Assembly: GCA_035716005.1 (NCBI GenBank)
Contig: DASTKG010000176.1
Coordinates: 1 to 15,405, forward strand
DNA from: SZUA-252 sp035716005
Lineage (GTDB): Bacteria > Eisenbacteria > RBG-16-71-46 > SZUA-252
Reading direction: 5' to 3'
Length of the DNA stretch: 15,405 nucleotides
Made by a program: the position numbers and the translations under genes. The notes below the pieces were generated by a model. The model had not been told where the DNA came from, searched no databases, and worked only from the letters and a program-made list of their open reading frames with translations. Positions 6,130-12,462 of this stretch are shown here, piece after piece (within the stretch, counting starts at the first letter, position 1; every line of letters begins with the position of its first letter).

Positions 6130-7842
6130 TTAGCGGAGAAGCGTGATCGACGTCTGGCGCCGGGTGGAGCCCGCCTGCAGGAGCGCGAAATAGACCCCCG
6201 AGGCGCAGGGGGCGCCCCGCGAGTCGGTGCCGTCCCAAGCCACGTCGTTCAGGCCGGCGGGTCGCTGCCCGCGAAGGAGTTCCCGCACCAGCCGCCCTTG
6301 GACGTCGAAGAGAGCGAGCCGGACCGGGCCCGCCTGGTCCAGCCGGAAGGAGATGACCGTGTGGGGATTGAAGGGGTTCGGCCGAGCCGGATAGAGGCGA
6401 ATCGGAGCCGCGGGGGCCGTCCAGCCCTCCACGGCCGTCCCGATCGACGTGACGCGGTAGGCGTAGATGTCGGTGGTCGGCGCGTTTCGGAAATCCTCCC
6501 AGGCGAAGATGCAGCCGCCCATGCCGTCTTCCACGGCGGTGCGCAGATTCCGCTGTCCCGCCGCGGTGGCGATCAGGAGCCCGTTGGCGGCCCAGAGGCT
6601 CGCGCCGCTCGAGGTCAGGCGCTGCGCGTAGACCTGACGAAAGCCCGCCCGCGCGTCGTCCCATCCGATGATGGCGCCGCCCGAGTTGTCGGCGACGATG
6701 GTCCTGGCGAACTGGGCGCTGTCGGCGGAGCAGACGGCCACCCCGTTCGCGGTCCACTTCGCCACGCCGAGACTGTCGACGCGTTGGGCGTAGATGTTGG
6801 GGAACGAGATGCTGAACCGGGCGTCCGTCCAGGCCAGGATCACGCCGGCCAGACCGTCGCTCACGATGACCGGGGTTTGCTGGCTGCTGTCGGCCGTGCA
6901 GACCGCCACGCCGTTCGTCGCCCAGATCGGGCTGCCGTTCTGCCGCACGCGCTGGGCGTAGATGTCGAAGGAGACGCCGCGCTGGTCGTACCACGCGACG
7001 ATGAACCCGAACCGGCCGTCGCTCACCAGGGAGGGGCCGAGCTGATCGGCGTCGGCGGTCACGATCGGAACGCCGTTCTTGACCCACAGCATGTCGCCGG
7101 TGGGGCCCACGCGCTGCGCGTAGAGATCGTACGCGCTGGCCGCGCTGCGCCGGTCGCGCCAGACGAGGAACGCGCCGCCCTGCTGATCGTTCAGGATGCG
7201 AACGTCGGACTGCGCGCCGGTCGTGTCGCAGACGGCGTTGCCGTTCGCCGCGAAGAGAATCGTGCCGCTGTTGCTCACGCGCTGCACGTAGATGTCGCTG
7301 TCCGCTCCCCGGAGGTCGCGCCAGGCGATGTACGCGCCGCCCGCCAGGTCGTCGGCGGCGACCTGGAGCACCTGATTCCCGGTCGCGGTGCAGATCGGAA
7401 CGCCTCCGGCGGTCCACCGGGTGGCGCCCGCGGAGGTGAGCGCCTGGGCGTAGATGTCGTACGCTCCGGCCCGAGAGTCCTGCCAGGCCACGATCAGGCC
7501 GCCCGAGCCGTCCCTCGTGAGCACGGGCGATTCCTGAGCGCCCGTTTCGGTGACGACCGGAACGCCGTTCGCCGCCCAGAGCGGATTACCCGACGCGTCG
7601 AGATGCTGCGCGTAGACGTCCGCGCTGCCGGAACGGTAATCCTCCCACGCGAGGAACATGCCGCCCGAGCCGTCGGGGATGGAACGAGGAAGCACCTGAT
7701 TCGAATCGGCCAGCGACGCGGGATTTCCGTTGCTCGCCCAGGTGGCATGCGCGGACGGCGCGCACGCGAGGGCCCCCGCCAGAAGCAAGGCGAGGGTAGC
7801 GAGTCGGGTCGATGTCGTCGAAGGAGCGGTAGGACGCGCCAT
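6130..7842 (-). CDS. Secreted eight-repeat beta-propeller-like protein with FlgD-Ig/T9SS-like C-terminal domain
   Basis: A 570-residue exported protein. A signal peptide spans residues 1-33 (hydrophobic LATLALLLAGALA, cleavage after PSAHA). Eight tandem repeats of about 54 residues follow (about 35-470), each with W-x-A-N-G at the start, D-G-x-G-G and A-W-x-D-x-R in the middle and D-I-Y-A-Q-R near the end. The last ~90 residues (481-570) form an Ig-like module (YPARPNPFNPHTVISF, then LFDVQGRLVREL and VAWDGTDSRG) of the FlgD-Ig/Por-secretion C-terminal type. That suggests type IX-like export or surface attachment. The repeats probably build a beta-propeller. The frame opens further upstream to 7929, but the start at ATG 7842 puts the signal peptide at the N-terminus, with a GGTGG ribosome site 11 bases before it. 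No catalytic motif or ligand is recognisable. Confidence 0.82.
   Translation of the reverse strand: MARPTAPSTTSTRLATLALLLAGALACAPSAHATWASNGNPASLADSNQVLPRSIPDGSGGMFLAWEDYRSGSADVYAQHLDASGNPLWAANGVPVVTETGAQESPVLTRDGSGGLIVAWQDSRAGAYDIYAQALTSAGATRWTAGGVPICTATGNQVLQVAADDLAGGAYIAWRDLRGADSDIYVQRVSNSGTILFAANGNAVCDTTGAQSDVRILNDQQGGAFLVWRDRRSAASAYDLYAQRVGPTGDMLWVKNGVPIVTADADQLGPSLVSDGRFGFIVAWYDQRGVSFDIYAQRVRQNGSPIWATNGVAVCTADSSQQTPVIVSDGLAGVILAWTDARFSISFPNIYAQRVDSLGVAKWTANGVAVCSADSAQFARTIVADNSGGAIIGWDDARAGFRQVYAQRLTSSGASLWAANGLLIATAAGQRNLRTAVEDGMGGCIFAWEDFRNAPTTDIYAYRVTSIGTAVEGWTAPAAPIRLYPARPNPFNPHTVISFRLDQAGPVRLALFDVQGRLVRELLRGQRPAGLNDVAWDGTDSRGAPCASGVYFALLQAGSTRRQTSITLLR
6433..7740 (-). repeat. Eight tandem ~54-codon repeats within the secreted protein
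   Basis: The units begin W/F-x-x-N/G-G and carry the conserved AWxDxR and IYAQR cores. Units 1-3, 5 and 7 are close to 54 residues; units 4, 6 and 8 carry 1-2 extra residues between the two cores. Some pairs of cysteines recur (VC in units 4, 6 and 7, IC in unit 3). The repeats have diverged at the DNA level, so this is an old duplication, not a recent expansion. Confidence 0.8.
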
Positions 7843-7900
7843 ACGTGATTGATCCACCAAGGGTTGACGAGCGACGTTGCACCTCACGGACACGCAAATT

Positions 7901-7929
7901 AGTATGCAGGAATCGAGCCCCGCGAACAA
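7901..7929 (-). promoter_or_regulatory. Candidate promoter of the secreted repeat-protein gene
   Basis: On the minus strand TTGTTC (7924-7929) and CATACT (7901-7906) are separated by 17 bases. The matches to consensus are moderate (3/6 and 4/6), but they lie in an AT-rich patch about 60 bases before the ATG at 7842. Confidence 0.35.
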
Positions 7930-8131
7930 GGAATAGGGCGAGGGGGCATCGGCTCTAAGTTATTGCGATACTTTGAGTTGCAATGTGGTCGGATCGCGCC
8001 TTCGGGGCGGCCGTCGAATGGGGCGCCATGAGTGGGAATGGGCCCCCGACCCGTGGGGGCTTTCCCCCAGCCGCCGCGCCGGCGGCCGCGACCCCATCCG
8101 TTCACGCCGAGCAGAGCCACCCCAAGGTCCA

Positions 8132-8137
8132 GGGAGG
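8132..8137 (+). promoter_or_regulatory. Ribosome binding site deciding a TTG start (DUF1028 gene)
   Basis: GGGAGG lies 7 bases before the TTG at 8145. It is flanked by GGTCC (8126-8130) and GGACC (8136-8140), which could fold a small hairpin that partly hides it. Confidence 0.6.
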
Positions 8138-8144
8138 ACCCCCC

Positions 8145-9158
8145 TTGATTCGACCGAACCGAACCCGCGCCGCCCAGGTTCAGATCGCCCTCGCGTTGTC
8201 GCTCCTCGTCACGCTCGCGCCGCCGGCCAAGGCGACTTTCTCGATCGTGGCGCGCGATTCCGTCACGGGCGACATCGGCGTGGCGGTCCAGTCCCACTAT
8301 TTCGCGGTCGGCCCCATCGTTCCCTGGGCGGAGCCGGGCGTCGGCGCCGTCGCCACGCAGTCGCTCGTGGAGGTGAGCTACGGACCGCGAGGCCTCCAGA
8401 TGATGCGTGACGGCCGTTCGGCGCCCCAGGCGCTCCAGGAGCTCCTCACGCAGGATCAGTATCGGGACGTCCGCCAGGTGGCCATGATCGACGCCGACGG
8501 GAAGGTGGCGGCCCACACCGGCGACAAGTGCATCCCCGACGCGGGTGATGAGGTGGGCGCGCAGTACTCCGTCCAGGCGAATCTCATGTCGAACAAGTCG
8601 ATCTGGCCCGCCATGGCCCGCGCCTACGAGGCGGCGCGCGGAGATCTGGCGTCGAGGCTCATCGCCGCGCTCGAGGCAGGGCAGAAGGCCGGCGGCGACA
8701 TCCGCGGGCAGCAGTCGGCGGCCATCGTCATCGTCCGCGGCAAGCGGTCGAACCGTCCCTGGGAGGACCGCGTTCTCGATCTCCGCGTGGACGACAACCC
8801 TCGCCCCATCGAGGAGCTGAAGCGCCTCGTGACGCTCTGGCGCGCCTACAAGCATGTCGACGAGGGGGACGCCTTCGTCACCGAGGGAAAGATCGAGGAC
8901 GCGATGAAGGCCTACCAGTCGGCATCGCGCCTCGCGCCCAAGAACATGGAGATCGTCTTCTGGCAGGCGGTGGCGCTCTGGAAGCTCGACAAGGAGAAGG
9001 AGGCGACGCCTCTCTTCAAGAAGGTCTTCGCCGCCGAGCGGAAGTGGGTCGCGCTCGTGCCGCGCCTCGTGCCGGCGGGACTCCTCGACGACGACCCGGC
9101 TGGCATCAAGCGCATCCAGTCGCTCGCGCCCCCGGAGCGCGGGAAGAAGCGCCGCTGA
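8145..9158 (+). CDS. Secreted DUF1028 (Ntn-hydrolase-like) protein with TPR-like C-terminus
   Basis: Read from the TTG at 8145 this is a 337-residue exported protein. A signal peptide covers residues 1-30 (hydrophobic 12-27, cleavage after APPAKA). The DUF1028 domain runs from about 31 to 220, with the family's TFSIVARD start, VGAVATQS and GDIRGQQSAA motifs. A helical TPR-like segment follows (about 240-300, GKIEDAMKAYQSASRLAPKN), then a basic tail. DUF1028 belongs to the Ntn-hydrolase clan, but its substrate is unknown; links to peptidoglycan or amino-acid metabolism have been suggested. Predicted cleavage leaves Thr31 as the new N-terminus, which could serve as nucleophile. TTG is preferred because GGGAGG sits 7 bases upstream and the signal peptide starts at once. 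The gene stands alone, divergent from the repeat-protein gene. Confidence 0.82.
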   Translation: MIRPNRTRAAQVQIALALSLLVTLAPPAKATFSIVARDSVTGDIGVAVQSHYFAVGPIVPWAEPGVGAVATQSLVEVSYGPRGLQMMRDGRSAPQALQELLTQDQYRDVRQVAMIDADGKVAAHTGDKCIPDAGDEVGAQYSVQANLMSNKSIWPAMARAYEAARGDLASRLIAALEAGQKAGGDIRGQQSAAIVIVRGKRSNRPWEDRVLDLRVDDNPRPIEELKRLVTLWRAYKHVDEGDAFVTEGKIEDAMKAYQSASRLAPKNMEIVFWQAVALWKLDKEKEATPLFKKVFAAERKWVALVPRLVPAGLLDDDPAGIKRIQSLAPPERGKKRR

Positions 9159-9168
9159 GCCCGCGCTG

Positions 9169-9197
9169 TTGATTCCGGCGGCTCGAGCGCTCAAAAT
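9169..9197 (+). promoter_or_regulatory. Candidate promoter of citrate synthase
   Basis: TTGATT (9169-9174) and CAAAAT (9192-9197) are separated by exactly 17 bases in the 121-base gap before the citrate synthase gene. The matches are 4/6 each and the leader would be about 75 bases long. Confidence 0.4.
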
Positions 9198-9279
9198 GGG
9201 CCGCGAGCAGAGGAATCTTTCGTCCGCGCACGTCCCCAGACACGCTCCGCGGCGCAGCCGCGGCATCGGAGGTTGACTC

Positions 9280-10458
9280 ATGCCGGAGCCCACCGCTCCC
9301 AGTGCACCACCCACCGGGCACCCGACGCTCCCCTATGTTCCGGGGCTCGACGGCGTGCCCGCCGCGAAATCGAGCATCTGCTGGATCGACGGCGAGAAGG
9401 GCGTTCTCGAGTACCGGGGCATCCCGATCGAGGCGCTCGCCGAGCGGAGCACCTTCGAGGAGACGTCGTACCTGCTCCTGTTCGACAAACTCCCCACGCG
9501 CGGCGAACTCGACAAGTTCCAGCGCGACCTCTCCACGAATCGCGACGTCCGCTTCCGGCTGATCGACCTGCTCAAGTGCCTCCCCGACACGGGACACCCG
9601 ATGGAGGCGCTCCAGGCGTCGATCGCGGCCCTCGGCATGTTCTATCCCGATCGCGATCCGATGAACGCCGAGGACCGGAACAACTCGGTCATCCGGATCA
9701 TCGCGAAGGCCCCGACGCTGGTCGCGGCGTTCCATCGCCTGAGCCACGGCAAGGACTACATCCCGCCGAAGCAGGAACTCTCGCACGCGGGGAACTTCCT
9801 CTACATGCTGACGGGCGAGGAGCCGGACGCCGAGATGGCGCGCATCATGGACGTCTGCTTCATCCTGCACGCCGAGCATTCGATGAACGCCAGCACGTTC
9901 GGAGGCCGGGTGACGGCCTCGACGCTGGCCGATCCCTACACCGTGATCTCCTCGGCCATCGGCGCGCTGACGGGCCCGCTCCACGGAGGCGCCAACGAGC
10001 AGGTCATCCACATGCTGAAGAACATCGGCACGACCGAGAAGGCGCGCCCGTACGTCGAGGACCTCATCACGCGGAAGCAGAAGATCATGGGGATCGGGCA
10101 CCGCATCTACCACGTGAAGGATCCCCGCGCCCTGGTGCTCCAGGAGCTGGCGCGGAAGGCGATCGCGAAGCGCGGGGGCGATCCGCTCCTCGGCATCGCG
10201 CAGGAGGTGGAGAAGGTGGTCGCGGAGCATCTCTCGGCGAAGCGGATCTACCCGAACGTCGACTTCTACTCGGGCGTCCTCTACCAGGCCATGGGAATCC
10301 CGACCGATCTCTTCACGCCGATCTTCGCCATCGCGCGCGTGAGCGGCTGGCTCTCCCACTGGCTCGAGCAGCTGAAGGACAACCGCATCTTCCGCCCGGA
10401 CCAGATCTACACGGGCGGCCACGACGTGGCGTACGTTCCGATGGAGGAGCGCGTCTAG
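9280..10458 (+). CDS. gltA: Citrate synthase
   Basis: A 392-residue citrate synthase, condensing acetyl-CoA with oxaloacetate at the entry of the TCA cycle. The three catalytic residues are visible: His235 in GPLHGGANE, His274 in GIGHRIYH and Asp328 in NVDFYSG. The oxaloacetate-binding histidine lies in HAEHSMNAST (195-204). Length and the short N-terminus fit the dimeric type found in many bacteria and archaea rather than the longer hexameric, NADH-regulated E. coli type. A 2-methylcitrate synthase cannot be excluded from sequence alone, but no prp genes are nearby. The ATG start has GGAGG 7 bases upstream. An NRDE-family gene starts 7 bases after the stop and is probably cotranscribed. Confidence 0.95.
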   Translation: MPEPTAPSAPPTGHPTLPYVPGLDGVPAAKSSICWIDGEKGVLEYRGIPIEALAERSTFEETSYLLLFDKLPTRGELDKFQRDLSTNRDVRFRLIDLLKCLPDTGHPMEALQASIAALGMFYPDRDPMNAEDRNNSVIRIIAKAPTLVAAFHRLSHGKDYIPPKQELSHAGNFLYMLTGEEPDAEMARIMDVCFILHAEHSMNASTFGGRVTASTLADPYTVISSAIGALTGPLHGGANEQVIHMLKNIGTTEKARPYVEDLITRKQKIMGIGHRIYHVKDPRALVLQELARKAIAKRGGDPLLGIAQEVEKVVAEHLSAKRIYPNVDFYSGVLYQAMGIPTDLFTPIFAIARVSGWLSHWLEQLKDNRIFRPDQIYTGGHDVAYVPMEERV

Positions 10459-10465
10459 CGCCCGC

Positions 10466-11302
10466 GTGTGCACGCTGATCGCGGGCCTCGGCATCCTGGG
10501 GCCCGGAACGCTCCTGCTCGGGGCGAATCGAGATGAATCGCCGGGCCGGCCCTCCGCGGGGCCGGCCCGGTTGCGTGAGCGCCCCCGCGTGGTGGGCGGC
10601 CGGGATCTGACGGCGGGCGGAACGTGGCTCGCCGTCCGCGAGGGACGCTTCGTCACGGCGCTCCTGAATCGCCGTCTTCCCGCGCCCGACTTGGGCGCTG
10701 CCGGCGGCGACGGCGGCGGCTCGGGCGCGCCCCTCCGCTCGCGCGGCCTCCTCTGCCTCGACGCCGCCTCCGCGGGCCCCGACTTCGACCGCCCGGCCGC
10801 GATCGATCCCGCCACGGGAGATCCCTATCCCGCGCGGCTCGACGCCGCGCTCCGCCTCGTCGGCCGCGACCGGTACGCCCCCTGCTCCCTCGTGGGGCTC
10901 GAGGCGGGCGGTCCCTCGTGGGTGGTGGCGCTCCGCCCCGGCGAGGAACCGCGCGCCGCCCTGCTCGAGCCGGGATGGCACGTCATCACGCACGCGGAGA
11001 TGGACGATCCCGACGAGCCGCGAACGCGGTGGCTCTCGGAGCGGCTTCGCGGCGAGCGCCCGCGCGACGCGGGCGAGGGATTCGAGCTGCTGGGAAGGCT
11101 GCTCCGGATTCACGAGGGAGAGGGCGGGCCCGCGGTCTGCCTCCATCGCGAGCGATTCCCCACGGTCTCGAGCACGCTTCTCGCCTTGGGGATTCCCGGC
11201 TCGGGCGGGAACGCGGCCGGGGGCGCGATCACCGGGCGCTACGAACACGCCGGCGGGCCGCCCTGCGTGACGCCCTTCGAGGATCAGACCCCGCTGCTCT
11301 AG
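10466..11302 (+). CDS. NRDE/TANGO2 family protein
   Basis: A 278-residue protein of the NRDE family, the bacterial relatives of human TANGO2. The N-terminus is MCTLIAG, so removal of Met would expose Cys2, the presumed Ntn-type nucleophile. The family signature N21-R22-D23-E24 (GANRDES) follows, then the GGTWLAV and VTALLNRR motifs. The C-terminal half has the usual HRERFPTVSSTLLAL stretch. TANGO2 proteins have been linked to haem or acyl-CoA/lipid handling, but the reaction is not settled. The start is GTG, 7 bases after the citrate synthase stop, and its own ribosome site is poor, which suggests coupling. Its stop codon shares the palindrome CTAG with the stop of the convergent regulator gene. 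The glycine-rich insertion near residues 75-85 is probably a surface loop. Confidence 0.88.
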   Translation: MCTLIAGLGILGPGTLLLGANRDESPGRPSAGPARLRERPRVVGGRDLTAGGTWLAVREGRFVTALLNRRLPAPDLGAAGGDGGGSGAPLRSRGLLCLDAASAGPDFDRPAAIDPATGDPYPARLDAALRLVGRDRYAPCSLVGLEAGGPSWVVALRPGEEPRAALLEPGWHVITHAEMDDPDEPRTRWLSERLRGERPRDAGEGFELLGRLLRIHEGEGGPAVCLHRERFPTVSSTLLALGIPGSGGNAAGGAITGRYEHAGGPPCVTPFEDQTPLL

Positions 11303-12003
11303 CCCCGCGAGGGACGCGCGCGCCGCCGGGGCGACGCCTCCTCGCTCACGCGCACCAGCGCGGCCAAGTCGGGGTCGATGGCGCATCGCTTTCGCCCGAC
11401 CCGGATCGTGAGCGGCCCTCCGAAGGGAGCCCGCTCGACGACCGCGACGCGCGCTCCCGGCACGAGGCCGAGCCGCACGAGATAGCGAAGCTTGTCGGCC
11501 CGCCGGTCGCTCACGTGCGTGACCACCGCGGGCGCGCCGGGCGCGAGCGAGGAGAGCGGCTCGCCTCTCACCGCGCCGAGGATTCCCGCCTTGGAGGGGA
11601 TCGGGTCGCCGTGGGGATCGTGCGTCGGATCGCCGAGCGCCCGCGCGAGGAGCTCCTCCATGTCGTCGCTCAGGACGTGCTCCAGGCGCTCGGCCTCGCC
11701 GTCCACCCGGTCGAGCGGAACGCCGAGGCGGGTGTGGAGGTAGAGCTCCCAAAGCCGGTGATGGCGCACGATCTCGAGGGCGATCTTCCGCCCCTTCGTG
11801 GAGAGCCGGACCCCGTCGTAGCGCGCGTACCGGACGAGCCCCATGCCCTGGAGCTTCTGCACCATCCCCGTCACCGACGGCGCCGAGATGCCGAGCGCCT
11901 CGGCGATGTCGCCCACCGGCACGCGGCCCGGCTCCCGCTCCCGGCGGCTCAGCTTCCAGATGACCTTGAGGTAGTCCTCGATGGCGTGCGTGACGGCGGT
12001 CAT
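11299..12003 (-). CDS. DtxR/MntR family metal-dependent transcriptional regulator
   Basis: A 234-residue regulator with the three-domain DtxR layout: a winged helix (about 1-70, recognition helix in ISAPSVTGMVQKL), a dimerisation and metal domain (about 72-140), and a C-terminal FeoA/SH3-like domain (about 148-222). The metal ligands look like those of MntR rather than DtxR/IdeR: Asp10 in IEDYL replaces the DtxR methionine, and Glu105 in EAERLEHV takes the place of the DtxR cysteine, with Glu108, His109 and His82 conserved. However, MntR Glu11 is a lysine here. This favours Mn(II) or a mixed Mn/Fe response. The ATG at 12003 has AGGGAGG 10 bases upstream. It is divergent from the cupredoxin-oxidase-ZIP operon, and a DtxR-type palindrome lies between them, so it likely controls both directions. 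Confidence 0.88.
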   Translation of the reverse strand: MTAVTHAIEDYLKVIWKLSRREREPGRVPVGDIAEALGISAPSVTGMVQKLQGMGLVRYARYDGVRLSTKGRKIALEIVRHHRLWELYLHTRLGVPLDRVDGEAERLEHVLSDDMEELLARALGDPTHDPHGDPIPSKAGILGAVRGEPLSSLAPGAPAVVTHVSDRRADKLRYLVRLGLVPGARVAVVERAPFGGPLTIRVGRKRCAIDPDLAALVRVSEEASPRRRARPSRG

Positions 12004-12019
12004 GCGTTTCTCGCCTCCC

Positions 12020-12048
12020 TTGACTTTTAGGATAGCCTAAATCAGGAT
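12020..12048 (+). promoter_or_regulatory. Candidate promoter of the cupredoxin-oxidase-ZIP operon
   Basis: TTGACT (12020-12025, 5/6) and CAGGAT (12043-12048, 3/6) are separated by 17 bases. The DtxR-type palindrome fills the spacer exactly, so a bound regulator would block RNA polymerase. Confidence 0.45.
12026..12041. promoter_or_regulatory. DtxR/MntR-type operator palindrome
   Basis: TTTAGG-ATAG-CCTAAA is a perfect 6+4+6 inverted repeat in an otherwise GC-rich region. It resembles the core half-sites of DtxR/IdeR/MntR-family operators (TTAGG...CCTAA). It lies 22 bases upstream of the regulator's own ATG and 46 bases upstream of the cupredoxin ATG. Confidence 0.8.
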
Positions 12049-12087
12049 CGAGGGCATGCCGATTTCCCGCCGGAGCCCCCTCGCGCG

Positions 12088-12462
12088 ATGAAGCGCCTCG
12101 CCCTCCCGCTCGCGGCCGTTCTCCTCGTGGCCGGCGTGGCGCTGGCGCTCGCCCTCCGCGGCCGCGCGCCCGCCGAGCCGCGCACGGTCCGGATGAGCAT
12201 GAGCGAGTACGCGTTCAACGGGACGAATCCCACGCTTCGGTTCAAGCCGGGCGAGCGGATCCACTTCATCGTGACGAACGACGAATCGACGAACGTCCTG
12301 CACAATTTCAGAATCGTCGGCCTGAACGTCGAGTGCGGCCCGCCCATGAAGCCGGGCGAGACGCGCGAGGTCACCGTCACCATGCCGAAGTCGGGCGAGT
12401 TCGCCTACACCTGCTGCACGCATCCCGGCATGGGCGGGACGATGGTGGTGGCGAAGAAATGA
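12088..12462 (+). CDS. Membrane-anchored or secreted small cupredoxin
   Basis: A 124-residue copper protein. Residues 4-23 form an uncleaved anchor or signal peptide. The cupredoxin fold follows (about 32-123), with type 1 copper ligands His72 (VLHNFRI) and Cys109-x2-His112-x2-Met115 (YTCCTHPGM). Cys110 next to the ligand cysteine is unusual. It probably carries electrons or copper in the periplasm to or from the multicopper oxidase encoded next, whose start overlaps its stop as ATGA. The ribosome site is weak (CGGAGC about 12 bases before ATG). This is the first gene of the operon behind the DtxR-type operator. The type 1 site is clear; the redox partner is inferred from the operon. Confidence 0.86.
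   Translation: MKRLALPLAAVLLVAGVALALALRGRAPAEPRTVRMSMSEYAFNGTNPTLRFKPGERIHFIVTNDESTNVLHNFRIVGLNVECGPPMKPGETREVTVTMPKSGEFAYTCCTHPGMGGTMVVAKK

Larger units (their letters stand above)
7843..8144. other. Divergent intergenic region of 302 bases
   Basis: No gene is supported here. The left half (about 7860-7985) is the most AT-rich stretch of the neighbourhood and should hold the two divergent promoters. The right half (8040-8140) is GC-rich, and I read it as the untranslated leader of the DUF1028 gene. It contains stacked short hairpins: GCCCCC/GGGGGC (8042-8060), a competing TGGGGG/CCCCCA (8054-8069), and GCCGCC/GGCGGC (8070-8086). Upstream in-frame ATG codons exist (for example at 8028), but they lack a ribosome site and would place a Pro/Ala-rich stretch before the signal peptide. 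Confidence 0.5.

Noticed and set aside
6103..7848. A 581-codon open frame on the plus strand opposite the repeat protein
   Set aside because: It mirrors the repeat structure of the true gene and has no signal peptide or known domain.
9106..10815. A 569-codon open frame on the minus strand opposite citrate synthase
   Set aside because: Low-complexity Arg/His/Asp composition; citrate synthase on the other strand has all catalytic residues.
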